Shown here: piece after piece, positions 1 through 8,395 of the stretch | How positions within the stretch are numbered: position 1 is the stretch's first letter | Layout of the letters: every line of letters begins with the position of its first letter | Origin: Lachnoclostridium sp. UBA3775 | GTDB taxonomy: Bacteria > Bacillota > Clostridia > Lachnospirales > Lachnospiraceae | DNA: 15,556 nucleotides | Assembly (NCBI GenBank): GCA_002369525.1 | Contig: DFFN01000167.1 | Coordinates: forward strand, 1-15,556 | Direction: 5' to 3' | Program-made: the position numbers and the translations under genes | The notes under the pieces: generated by a model | Databases searched by the model: none | Seen by the model: the letters and a program-made list of their open reading frames with translations, nothing else | What the model was told of the DNA's origin: nothing

Positions 1-858
1 TTTCAGGTGTTTTCTCTTGCAAAGCTAAGAAAAATCAAGGAAGAGGGCGTTTTCTTCAATTCCCATGTCGATGGAAGAAAAATCTTCATGGGACCCGAGG
101 AAAGCATGAGGATACAATCAAATCTGGCCTCAACCATTGCGATGGCTTTTGACGAGTGTCCCTCTAGTACGTCGGAAAGAAAGTATATTGAGGAAAGCGT
201 CGCAAGAACCACAAGATGGCTTGTCAGATGCAAAAATGAAATGAAAAGGCTGAACACGCTTGATGATACCATAAATAAGGAACAGCTGTTGTTCGGTATC
301 AACCAGGGCGCTGTCTATGACGATATAAGGATCGAGCATGCAAAACAGATCACCGAGCTTGAACTTGACGGATATGCTGTCGGCGGTCTTGCCGTAGGCG
401 AAACCCATGAGGAAATGTACAGGATACTTGATTCGGTTGTACCTTATCTTCCCAAGGAAAAACCGGTATATCTGATGGGTGTCGGTACTCCCGCAAATAT
501 ACTTGAAGCGGTAGAGCGCGGCGTTGATTTCTTTGACTGCGTATATCCGACCAGAAACGGAAGACACGGCCATGCATATACAAATTCGGGAAAAATCAAC
601 CTTCTCAATAAAAAATATGAGACTGATGACCGCCCGATAGACGTGACATGCACCTGTCCTGTATGTAAAAACCATTCAAGAGCATATATAAGACACCTGC
701 TTAAGGCAAATGAAATGCTGGGTTTAAGACTTATGGTATTGCATAATTTGAGTTTTTATAATACAATGATGAGTGAGATTCGTGAAGCAATACAGAATCA
801 CGAATTTGCTGCATATAAAAAGAGAAAACTTGCCGGCTTTGAAGGCGGCGAAGAATAA
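1..858 (+). CDS. tgt: tRNA-guanine transglycosylase (queuine tRNA-ribosyltransferase), 5' end cut by window
   Basis: Bacterial Tgt swaps guanine-34 of tRNA Tyr, His, Asn and Asp for the queuosine precursor preQ1 in the cytoplasm. The reading frame is open from base 1 (Phe-Gln before the GTG at 7), so the gene enters from the left. About 285 residues are visible against about 375 for a full enzyme, so roughly the first 90 are missing. Family landmarks are present: FDECPSS with the substrate-binding Asp at nt 151-153; the GGLAVGE base-recognition loop near nt 382-402; FDCVYPTRNGRHG with the nucleophilic Asp at nt 535-537; and the zinc site CTCPVC at nt 649-666 with the distant His in VLHNLSFY. 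The gene ends TAA at 856-858, 14 bp before yajC, so the two are probably one transcript. The identification rests on several invariant motifs and is secure. Confidence 0.97.
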   Translation, partial: FQVFSLAKLRKIKEEGVFFNSHVDGRKIFMGPEESMRIQSNLASTIAMAFDECPSSTSERKYIEESVARTTRWLVRCKNEMKRLNTLDDTINKEQLLFGINQGAVYDDIRIEHAKQITELELDGYAVGGLAVGETHEEMYRILDSVVPYLPKEKPVYLMGVGTPANILEAVERGVDFFDCVYPTRNGRHGHAYTNSGKINLLNKKYETDDRPIDVTCTCPVCKNHSRAYIRHLLKANEMLGLRLMVLHNLSFYNTMMSEIREAIQNHEFAAYKKRKLAGFEGGEE

Positions 859-872
859 TGGAGGATTATTAA

Positions 873-1205
873 ATGAGTAGAGTTTTTCTTGATGCTGCAG
901 GCGCCGGTTCGGCCGGTGGCGGGTTCACCGTAATGCTGGTATATCTGTTGGTTATCGGTGTTGCTTTCTATTTTCTGCTTATACGTCCGCAGAAGAAGGA
1001 ACAGAAAAGGATGCAGGCCGTGATCGATTCAATGTCGATCGGCGACAGCGTACTTACGACTGCAGGCTTTTACGGCGTTATAATTGACATTATGGATGAG
1101 GTTATCATCGTTGAGTTCGGCAATAATAAGAACTGCAGAATCCCGATGAAGAAATCATCTGTTGTCGAGGTAGAAAAGAAAGACCAGGAAAAGGCATCAA
1201 ACTAA
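873..1205 (+). CDS. yajC: YajC family preprotein translocase accessory subunit
   Basis: YajC is a small single-span membrane protein that associates with SecDF and the SecYEG translocon. The product has 110 residues, the usual length. A glycine/alanine-rich N-terminus is followed by one hydrophobic segment at about residues 18-37. Directly after it comes the family signature FLLIRPQKKEQKRM, then a soluble beta-rich domain containing GDSVLTTAGFYGVI, typical of YajC. The ATG at 873 is preceded by GGAGG at 860-864 (8 nt spacing), which fixes the start. It follows tgt by 14 bp, a common bacterial arrangement. No intrinsic terminator is visible between its stop and the small-RNA promoter that starts 9 bp downstream, so yajC transcripts may run into that RNA. 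Confidence 0.95.
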   Translation: MSRVFLDAAGAGSAGGGFTVMLVYLLVIGVAFYFLLIRPQKKEQKRMQAVIDSMSIGDSVLTTAGFYGVIIDIMDEVIIVEFGNNKNCRIPMKKSSVVEVEKKDQEKASN

Positions 1206-1213
1206 AATTTTTC

Positions 1214-1242
1214 TTGTGTTTTAGACAATTATCATTTATAAT
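1214..1242 (+). promoter_or_regulatory. Sigma-A promoter of the 6S-like RNA
   Basis: A perfect -10 hexamer TATAAT lies at 1237-1242. A partial -35 TTGTGT (TTG matches) lies at 1214-1219, with an ideal 17 bp spacer. The predicted start, 7 nt after the -10, is A1249. That is also the first base of the long stem closing the RNA, and this independent agreement supports the assignment. Confidence 0.75.
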
Positions 1243-1248
1243 AAAAGT

Positions 1249-1434
1249 ACCCGGAGATAAGTCTTTCTGCTTATTTTGATCCTACAGCTTTAAAAAGGGT
1301 TTCCTATATCTGTGTGTGGATGTCAGGCCTCATTTCAGCAGTCGAAAGACTCCGCAGTGGAAGGCAGTAAGCACCTTGCGGTCACCCACCTGACTAACAT
1401 GTCAGGAGTCAAAATGCAGAAGCACTTCGGGTTT
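1249..1434 (+). ncRNA. ssrS: 6S RNA (SsrS) candidate
   Basis: 6S RNA binds the housekeeping sigma-RNA polymerase holoenzyme as a mimic of open promoter DNA and dampens transcription in slow growth. Seen here: the two ends pair over a long interrupted stem, 1249-1253 (ACCCG) with 1428-1432, 1259-1262 (AAGT) with 1424-1427, 1265-1270 (TTCTGC) with 1416-1421, and 1273-1279 (ATTTTGA) with 1409-1415. An unpaired purine/pyrimidine-rich stretch at about 1280-1315 could be the 5' side of the central bubble. On the 3' side, CACCCA is followed by a perfect hairpin CCTGAC/GTCAGG (1389-1394/1401-1406), placed like the 3' bubble hairpin of E. coli 6S RNA. The apical part contains AGTC-GAAA-GACT (1340-1351). 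Length (about 185 nt), promoter and terminator all fit. The apical fold is ambiguous. The class is assigned by architecture, not by a database match; another structured RNA family remains possible. Confidence 0.72.
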
Positions 1435-1450
1435 TGTTATGTTTTAACAG

Positions 1451-1476
1451 GCTCTCCTCCGAGGAGGGCTTTTTAT
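1451..1476 (+). terminator. Intrinsic terminator of the 6S-like RNA
   Basis: GCTCTCC (1451-1457) pairs with GGAGGGC (1463-1469), including one T-G wobble, with a 5-base loop that can tighten to 3. A run of five T (1470-1474) follows. It ends only about 18 bp before the addB start, so any transcript feeding addBA from upstream must read through it. Confidence 0.85.
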
Positions 1477-1493
1477 GTATAAGGAGAAGAAGA

Positions 1494-4400
1494 ATGGGTG
1501 TATCTTACGTCTACGGCCCCGCCAACAGCGGAAAATCAATAAGTGTGTATAAAAAGGTACTTGCTCTTGCAGCAAAGGACCTGAACAGTCATTATATTAT
1601 TGTAACTCCGGAGCAATATGCGCTTTCTGTTGAAAGGCAGCTTGTGGAACTGTCCGAGGGCGGAGGAATAATAAATATCGAGGTTTTGAGCTTTTCCAGG
1701 CTTGCCTACAGGATAATGGAAGAAGCAGGCGATAAAATGAAACCGGTAATGAACGACATCGGTAAAAGCATGCTTATAAGGAATATCATGCAGGATTTAA
1801 AGGGCGAGCTCTGTATTTTTATGGGAAAGGATAAAAACCTCGGCTTTATTGATGAGATCAAATCTGTGATTTCCGAGCTTTGCCAGTACAGGATCACTCC
1901 CGAAGCGCTTGAAAAAAGTGCCGGCGGAGAAAGCGAAGACAAGTCGCAGGTTCTGAAACTTAAGCTTAAGGATATAAGCCTTATCTATAAAGAATTCAAT
2001 AAAAGAGTGGACGAACTCAATTACACGACTGCCGAATCGATGACGGAATTGTGTTTTAAGCATATTAGCGGAAATGCCTGGCTCAAGGATACCGGCCTGT
2101 TTTTTGACGGCTTTACCGGTTTTACTCCCATACAGTATGAATTTATAGAGCGCCTGATGATCGCCGGATGCAATCTGGAATTTATTGTGACGGCCGACAA
2201 GGAGGTTTTTTCACCGTCAAAGGTGCCGGGGCTTCCTTTTGAGACGGACCGCGGCAATACCTTGTTCGATATGAGCACTGAGATGGTGGGAAAGCTTAAT
2301 GAAATGGCGGTAAAAAACGGTTATATCCCTGTCATGCCCGAATATGTTGCAGGAAACTACTGCGCATCATCGATAGAATTTCTTAAGAATTCGATTTTCA
2401 GATTTAAGGGGGAAAAGTATGGCAATGATGGCAGCATAAGCATTTATTCCGCAAAAAATTACAGAGCTGAGATAATAAATGCAGCTTCTAAAATCAGCGA
2501 TGCCATAAGGAACAATCCGGATTACAGATATTCGGATTTCGCCATTGTCTGCGGCGATCTCGGAGCATGTTCTGCATATATCGAAGAAGTTTTTGAAAAA
2601 TATTCAATACCCGTATATATTGACGAAAATAAAAACATACTGTCAAATCCGCTTATCTGCTTTATTGAAAATGCACTGGAAGTTGCGGAAAACAATTACC
2701 ATAAGGACAGCGTGATCGCATTTGCAAAATCACCGATTCTGAATTACGGAAATGAGATTTATGAATTTGAAAATTATCTCCTGTCAAAAAATATCAGGGG
2801 AAAGAGCGCCTATGCCAGGGTATGGGACAATAAATACAGGGGAAGCGTGGAACCCGACCTCGGAAAAATCAATAAAATCAGGCTTGAAATCAATGCATAC
2901 ATTAAGCTTTTGGACGCGGCAAAGGATGAATTGACCGCAGAGAAAATGTGCGAAACGTTGAAGAAGCTTCTTGAAAAGTGCAACGCAAAACAAAGGCTCG
3001 AAGAGCTGGCGGAAAAACTTGATAATTCCGTAAATGACGGCAAAAGGCTTAAAAAAGAATATGATAAGGTGTATGACACGGTGGATTTACTTCTTGACCA
3101 GATTTCGGTGCTTTTAAAAGAAGAAAAGCTTGATTTCAGACAGTTCAGGGATATATTCAAAGCCGGTGCATCCAAAATAAAGCTCGGAAGGATACCGCAG
3201 CAGAATGATGTGGTGCTTGCGGGCGACATTAAAAGAACCAGGCTTTCAAATGTAAAACAGCTTTTTATGGTCGGGGTCAATGACGGAGTTGTGCCGCCGG
3301 TTTATTCTTCTTCGGGGCTGTTAAGTCTTGATGAGAGGACTAAACTGTCCGCGGAAGGCATTGAGCTTGCCGAGCAGCCGGAGAACAAGCCGGAACGGGA
3401 GGAATACTATATATATCTTGCTTTGTCCAAACCGCTGGATAAACTCTTTATCAGTTTCTCAAGGAATACCGAGAAAAAGAGTGAGGAGAACGGAGCTCTC
3501 AAGCCTTCATATATCATTGAGCAGATAACCGACTGCATTGAGGGGCTTGAAATAAAGGAGTTTGTTCAGGAGAAGCCCTCTGATTTTATTTACGAGTATG
3601 CGGGCCTGACAGGTGAAAACCTGGATGAGGCTATAGGCTTTGCAGAATATCCGATTTTTGAAAATATCGAAAAAAAGCTTTGCGAGGAGCTTTACGGAAA
3701 GATCCTAAATTCAAGCTTTTCAAAGATCAGGACCTTTTCGGAATGCAATTTCAAATATTTCTGTCAGTACGGACTTGAGCTCAGCCCGAGGCCCGAGGCA
3801 AAACCCCAGGCCTTTGATTACGGCCTTGTTATACACGATGCGCTGAGAAAATATATGTCAGGACTAAAAGATTCCGGAATTGACTGGAAAAAGGCAAAGG
3901 CAGAGGATTATTCCGATAAGGCTAAGGAGGCTTTATATAACGCCGTAAGCGAATACAGGGGTATTAATTATCTTTCGGACAAGAGGCTTGAAAATTACGT
4001 TAAAAGAATGGAAAAGGTGATGGAAATAGTTACCAAGGCTATCCATTCACAGCTTTCCTGCGGAGATTTCAAGCCGGAATATTTTGAGAAGAGTTTTAAG
4101 ATAAGTGATAAAAACCTGATCATTAACGGAATTATCGACAGAATTGATGCCGCAGAAATAAACGGTAAAAAGCTTTTAAAGCTTATAGATTATAAAACCG
4201 GTAAATATGAGAATTTCGATCCGACACTGCTGTATTACGGAATACAGCTGCAGCTTCCTCTTTACATGAAGGAAATTTCGGCTGACAGTGAGGTTGACGG
4301 AGAGGCGGTCCTTGCTTTTTATCAGCATGTTTTGTTTGATGACAAGGTAGAGAGAGGGCCGAAGACCATACCTGAAAATAAAAGGATAAAAGAATTAAGA

Positions 4401-4814
4401 CCCAAGGGAATGTTTAATGTCGAGGGTGATGTTCTTAAAGGACTCGACAATCATGCGGTCAAAAACAGCGACAACAAATATGTTAAAATGAATTCTGACG
4501 CAGCAGATTTTACAATAGATGAAAACGGTTATGTAAGCGGTTCGAAACAGAGTGCATTCCTTAATAAAGAGGATTTTGATATGGTATGTGACTTTGCTGA
4601 GGATACCATACGAAGTATGTCCGATGAAATAATGAACGGCAGGGATGATATCAATCCCTACCTTTACAATGATGCCGATGCCTGCAAATACTGTGATTTC
4701 AAAGGTGTTTGCGGATTTGATCCAAAGCAGAAATGCTATTTAAAAACCATAAGGGTACTTATGGAGAGAACGGTCAATGACATAAAAGAAAAGCTGAAGG
4801 ATGAAAAACAATGA
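1494..4814 (+). CDS. addB: AddB, helicase-exonuclease subunit B
   Basis: AddB is one subunit of the AddAB double-strand-break resection enzyme, which processes DNA ends to a Chi-like site before RecA loading. The product is 1106 residues (B. subtilis AddB is about 1166). An N-terminal Walker A, GPANSGKS, is at residues 8-15. The C-terminal RecB-type nuclease carries LIDYKTGKY with Asp899 and the downstream GIQLQLPLYM. The 4Fe-4S cysteines typical of AddB are present: Cys751 (SECNF) and the C-x2-C-x5-C set Cys1064, Cys1067 and Cys1073. I chose ATG 1494 because AAGGAG lies at 1481-1486 (7 nt spacing) and the Walker motif then sits at the family's usual position. An earlier in-frame ATG at 1434 would put the terminator hairpin inside the gene. 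The gene overlaps addA by 4 bp (ATGA), implying translational coupling. No separate promoter is visible. Confidence 0.96.
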   Translation: MGVSYVYGPANSGKSISVYKKVLALAAKDLNSHYIIVTPEQYALSVERQLVELSEGGGIINIEVLSFSRLAYRIMEEAGDKMKPVMNDIGKSMLIRNIMQDLKGELCIFMGKDKNLGFIDEIKSVISELCQYRITPEALEKSAGGESEDKSQVLKLKLKDISLIYKEFNKRVDELNYTTAESMTELCFKHISGNAWLKDTGLFFDGFTGFTPIQYEFIERLMIAGCNLEFIVTADKEVFSPSKVPGLPFETDRGNTLFDMSTEMVGKLNEMAVKNGYIPVMPEYVAGNYCASSIEFLKNSIFRFKGEKYGNDGSISIYSAKNYRAEIINAASKISDAIRNNPDYRYSDFAIVCGDLGACSAYIEEVFEKYSIPVYIDENKNILSNPLICFIENALEVAENNYHKDSVIAFAKSPILNYGNEIYEFENYLLSKNIRGKSAYARVWDNKYRGSVEPDLGKINKIRLEINAYIKLLDAAKDELTAEKMCETLKKLLEKCNAKQRLEELAEKLDNSVNDGKRLKKEYDKVYDTVDLLLDQISVLLKEEKLDFRQFRDIFKAGASKIKLGRIPQQNDVVLAGDIKRTRLSNVKQLFMVGVNDGVVPPVYSSSGLLSLDERTKLSAEGIELAEQPENKPEREEYYIYLALSKPLDKLFISFSRNTEKKSEENGALKPSYIIEQITDCIEGLEIKEFVQEKPSDFIYEYAGLTGENLDEAIGFAEYPIFENIEKKLCEELYGKILNSSFSKIRTFSECNFKYFCQYGLELSPRPEAKPQAFDYGLVIHDALRKYMSGLKDSGIDWKKAKAEDYSDKAKEALYNAVSEYRGINYLSDKRLENYVKRMEKVMEIVTKAIHSQLSCGDFKPEYFEKSFKISDKNLIINGIIDRIDAAEINGKKLLKLIDYKTGKYENFDPTLLYYGIQLQLPLYMKEISADSEVDGEAVLAFYQHVLFDDKVERGPKTIPENKRIKELRPKGMFNVEGDVLKGLDNHAVKNSDNKYVKMNSDAADFTIDENGYVSGSKQSAFLNKEDFDMVCDFAEDTIRSMSDEIMNGRDDINPYLYNDADACKYCDFKGVCGFDPKQKCYLKTIRVLMERTVNDIKEKLKDEKQ

Positions 4815-7800
4815 AGTATACAGAAGACCAGCAAAAAGTACTTGATGCTCCCGTAAAAAACCTGCTTGTCAGCGCCGCTGCCGGATCCGGCAAAACCGAA
4901 GTTCTGGTAGAAAGGATAATGAGAAGGCTTGTTGCGGATGAAAAGGTCAGTCTTGACAGGCTTTTAATCGTTACTTTTACGAGAAATTCCGCTGCTGACC
5001 TGCGCGAAAAAATAAATAAAAAACTGAATCTTCTGATAAACGACGGAAATCTTTCCGAAGATGTCAGAAGACGTCTTTATGCCCAGAAAATAAAGCTTCC
5101 TTATGCCGATATAACGACGATAGACGGCTTCGCGGGAAAAATCGTCAAAAAATGGTTCTATGCGATCGACATAGATCCCAATTACCGTATCGGCGATACG
5201 ATTGAGCTTAAGCTCATGCTTGAGGATGTCATCGATGATGTATTGTTTAAGGAGTATGAAAAAGGAGAAGAAGGGTTTGTCTCTTTCATGATGGCTCATA
5301 ACGATACAAAAAACGATGATACGGTAATAAAGCTGATAACCGAAGTTCTGACAAAAGAGGATTCAATGGCCGATGCGGATAAGTTTTACGAAAGCCTGCG
5401 TTCAAACTATGCAATTGAAACGGAAGAAGAACTTGAAAACAGCAGGTATTTCAAATATCTTAAGAACATGGTGCCGGAAGTGCTTGAGGAAGCGGTCAGT
5501 CTGTATAATGAAGCCGTAGATATTTCGGAAAACTATGCCGGATTTGAAGAATTTGCGGAACAGTATGCTGAGGAGTGTGAAAAACTTGCGGAAATAAAGC
5601 TTGATAAGGAAACTCCGTTCCCCGAAATCAAATCCGGTTTAAAAAAGGCTTTGGAACTGTTTAAAAAGGCTCCTTCCTTGACGGGAGCTGACGCGGAAAC
5701 GGAAGAAATAAAAGGACGGATAGCGGGTTTCAGAAACAAAGCAAAAAAAGTAATAAAGGACCATCTTAACAGAATTGATTTCGACAGACAGGAGTTTTTT
5801 GAAGCGAACAGAAAATGCCTTAAAGAAATTGATGAACTGATAAGGCTTTGTAGAATCGTAAGGGAAGAATATACCCGGGAAAAGCTTAAGAACAATATCC
5901 TTTCCTTCGCCGACGTAAACCATTATGCGCTGGAAATCGTTAAAAAGCATTGCGGTGAGATTGCGGCTCAATACGATGAGATAATGATTGACGAATATCA
6001 GGATTCAAATGATCTTCAGGAGGTGCTGCTGGGCTCGATCTCCGGTTATAACGGAAAAAACATGTTCATGGTCGGTGACGTAAAGCAGAGCATTTACGGT
6101 TTCAGAATGGCAAAGCCCAGACTGTTTCTCGAAAAATATAAGAATTATTCCTATGATCAAAATTCAGAAGAGCAGAAAATCGACCTCGCACAGAATTTCA
6201 GAAGCAGCCTGCCGGTGATACACACCGTAAACATGGTTTTCAGAAGGGCAATGACGGAGGAGTACAGTGGTATAGCTTATGATGAAAATGCAGAGCTTAA
6301 ATATGGCGGCATATATGACAGCACTCCTGAGATCAATGATCAGAAATCCGAATTTATCGTGCTTGTACCTGACAAAAAGGGAAAAAGAAAGGATAAAAAC
6401 CGCATAATGATTGAAGCTCTGGCCGAAAAGATCGAAGAGCTCAAGAAAACCATGAGGGTTAAAAAGGAAAAAAGCGAGAATGAGTTCAGGGAACTGAAAA
6501 ACAGCGACATCTGTATCATTTCTTTTTCCGTGAAAAACTATGCTGCGGAGCTTTCAGATTATTTTATGGACAGAAACATTGCCGTGGAACTTAAGGCAAG
6601 AGAAGGTTTTTTTAAGACAAGGGAGATAATGCACATGCTTTCCTTCCTTAAAATACTTGATAATCCTTATCAGGATATAGAGCTTGCTGCAGTCCTGCGT
6701 TCATATTTCGGAAAGATAAAAGATGATGAATTTGCAAGGCTTAAAATTTTTGAGCGTAAGGAATTCGGCAAAAAAACATATCTTTTTAATGTTATAGAAA
6801 AATATGCCGGACTTGACAATGCTCTTGCCGTCAGATTAAAAATATTTATTGAAAAATATAACGAACTGAAGAAGCTTGCGGTATATACCGGCATCAGGGA
6901 GCTGATCGGCAGCATATACAAAAGCTTTTCATACTATGATTATATTCGCCTGCTTCCTGCGGGAAGGCAAAGGATAGCCAACCTTGACATGCTTCTTGTC
7001 AAAGCTACCGATTTTGAAAATACAGGCAGTATCGGAATTGTAAAATTCCTGTCATATATTGACAAAATCGAAAAAAATGAGCTTGATGAAGGAGAAGCAG
7101 GAGTCGCGGACAGTACCGATGCCATTAAGGTAATGACTATCCACGGAAGCAAGGGACTTGAATTTCCGCTGGTGATAATGGTCGAAAACGAGACACAGTT
7201 TCAGGGTGACAGGAGCTACAAGAGATTAAGGGTTCATCATGAATACGGATGCGGCGCTTATTATTACAACCCGGAGGACAAAGCCTTTGTTGAGACTCCG
7301 CAGTGTGCGATGCTTGACAACATGAACAAGCGTGATAATATGGCCGAAAGGATCAGGGATCTATATGTCGGAATGACTCGTGCAAAGCAAAAGCTTATCA
7401 TGTATACCGTAAGAAGCGATCTTTATGATGAAAAAAAGCCCTGTAAGGCTGAATGGCTTTCAAGGCAGGGAAATGACTGCTTTACAAATGATGAGATCGG
7501 AAGCTTTAAATCGTTTGATGATATTCTTGGACCGGTATTTGCGGATGTAGACAACGAATATGTCAAATATATCGAAAAACCGGTGGGAAGCGAAAATGAA
7601 AAAGATGAGGCGGTGGATGAATTATGTCTTCCCGAGATAGATCGCATAAAGGCGGTTAATGACTATGTCGACAGTTTCGTCTATGCTCATAAGTCGGTGA
7701 ATCTGCCCGTTAAGTATTCTGTTTCCGAGCTTAAGCATGCCGCCATCGACGAATATATGCAGGATACCGAAAATAACAGGATTTTCGAAAATACTGCCGA

Positions 7801-8359
7801 AAAGAAGGAATTTAAGAATAAAAAGGAAGCAAACATATGGGCTCTGCGAGGCACTGCATATCATGAGCTTTTAAAAACGCTTGTCATGAGCGATGTATGC
7901 GACAGGGCCGGCGTTGAACGTCTGATCGATGAATATGTCGAAAAAGATATGATTAAAAAAGAGGTCGCTGAAATTATAAAGCCTGCCGACATAGTATTGT
8001 TTCTTAATTCGGAGCTTTGCAGACGAATGCGCACGGCAAGGGACAGAAGAGAGCTTTTCCTTGAACAGCCTTTTGTTTACGGTATCGAGGCAAGAAACAT
8101 TCCTCCTTTGTATAAAGGAGATGAAAAAGTATTGTTGCAGGGTGTTATCGACGCTTTCTTTATTGAAAACGGCGAAGCGGTCATTGTTGATTATAAGACC
8201 GATAATCTGAGGTCATATGAGGATAAGGAGACGGCTCTTAAAAATCTTTATTCAAAACAGCTTGAATGCTATGAAAAAGCCGTTGGCTCAATATTAAAGA
8301 AAAATGTAAAAGAGAAAATTTTATATTCCTTTTATCTTAATTCTGTAGTATACTGTTAA
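4811..8359 (+). CDS. addA: AddA, helicase-exonuclease subunit A
   Basis: AddA is the motor and second nuclease subunit of AddAB: a UvrD-like SF1A 3'-5' helicase fused to a RecB-type nuclease. The product is 1182 residues (B. subtilis about 1232). Motifs in order: YTEDQQKVL at the N-terminus; Walker A AAAGSGKT with Lys28; Walker B DEYQD at 394-398; VGDVKQSIYGFR at 421-432; TIHGSKGLEFP at 776-786; VGMTRAKQ at 853-860; then the C-terminal nuclease with AYHELLKTL and VDYKTDNL (catalytic Asp1127), followed by KQLECYEKA. All expected helicase and nuclease residues are present, so it should be active. The start overlaps the addB stop, with GAAGG at 4796-4800 as a modest ribosome site. Charged insertions around residues 190-330 are normal for the family. 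The lipid kinase gene follows after 36 bp. Confidence 0.97.
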   Translation: MKYTEDQQKVLDAPVKNLLVSAAAGSGKTEVLVERIMRRLVADEKVSLDRLLIVTFTRNSAADLREKINKKLNLLINDGNLSEDVRRRLYAQKIKLPYADITTIDGFAGKIVKKWFYAIDIDPNYRIGDTIELKLMLEDVIDDVLFKEYEKGEEGFVSFMMAHNDTKNDDTVIKLITEVLTKEDSMADADKFYESLRSNYAIETEEELENSRYFKYLKNMVPEVLEEAVSLYNEAVDISENYAGFEEFAEQYAEECEKLAEIKLDKETPFPEIKSGLKKALELFKKAPSLTGADAETEEIKGRIAGFRNKAKKVIKDHLNRIDFDRQEFFEANRKCLKEIDELIRLCRIVREEYTREKLKNNILSFADVNHYALEIVKKHCGEIAAQYDEIMIDEYQDSNDLQEVLLGSISGYNGKNMFMVGDVKQSIYGFRMAKPRLFLEKYKNYSYDQNSEEQKIDLAQNFRSSLPVIHTVNMVFRRAMTEEYSGIAYDENAELKYGGIYDSTPEINDQKSEFIVLVPDKKGKRKDKNRIMIEALAEKIEELKKTMRVKKEKSENEFRELKNSDICIISFSVKNYAAELSDYFMDRNIAVELKAREGFFKTREIMHMLSFLKILDNPYQDIELAAVLRSYFGKIKDDEFARLKIFERKEFGKKTYLFNVIEKYAGLDNALAVRLKIFIEKYNELKKLAVYTGIRELIGSIYKSFSYYDYIRLLPAGRQRIANLDMLLVKATDFENTGSIGIVKFLSYIDKIEKNELDEGEAGVADSTDAIKVMTIHGSKGLEFPLVIMVENETQFQGDRSYKRLRVHHEYGCGAYYYNPEDKAFVETPQCAMLDNMNKRDNMAERIRDLYVGMTRAKQKLIMYTVRSDLYDEKKPCKAEWLSRQGNDCFTNDEIGSFKSFDDILGPVFADVDNEYVKYIEKPVGSENEKDEAVDELCLPEIDRIKAVNDYVDSFVYAHKSVNLPVKYSVSELKHAAIDEYMQDTENNRIFENTAEKKEFKNKKEANIWALRGTAYHELLKTLVMSDVCDRAGVERLIDEYVEKDMIKKEVAEIIKPADIVLFLNSELCRRMRTARDRRELFLEQPFVYGIEARNIPPLYKGDEKVLLQGVIDAFFIENGEAVIVDYKTDNLRSYEDKETALKNLYSKQLECYEKAVGSILKKNVKEKILYSFYLNSVVYC

Positions 8360-8395
8360 AAGTGGGTAATTTTTTAAAACGGAGGGCAATTTTAA

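Noticed and set aside
1249..1434. SRP RNA, tmRNA, RNase P RNA or a common riboswitch as the identity of the small RNA
   Set aside because: I do not see the SRP GGAA-domain core, a tmRNA tag reading frame, RNase P core motifs, or T-box or cobalamin boxes. The end-closing stem and 3' bubble hairpin fit 6S better.
1434..1493. N-terminal extension of addB from the ATG at 1434 (20 extra residues)
   Set aside because: It would translate through the terminator hairpin, has no ribosome site and is arginine-rich non-family sequence. ATG 1494 has AAGGAG and places the Walker A motif correctly.
8326..8354. Possible promoter (TTCCTT / TATACT) at the end of addA for the lipid kinase
   Set aside because: The -35 matches only half the consensus and the element lies inside coding sequence. 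Too weak to annotate.
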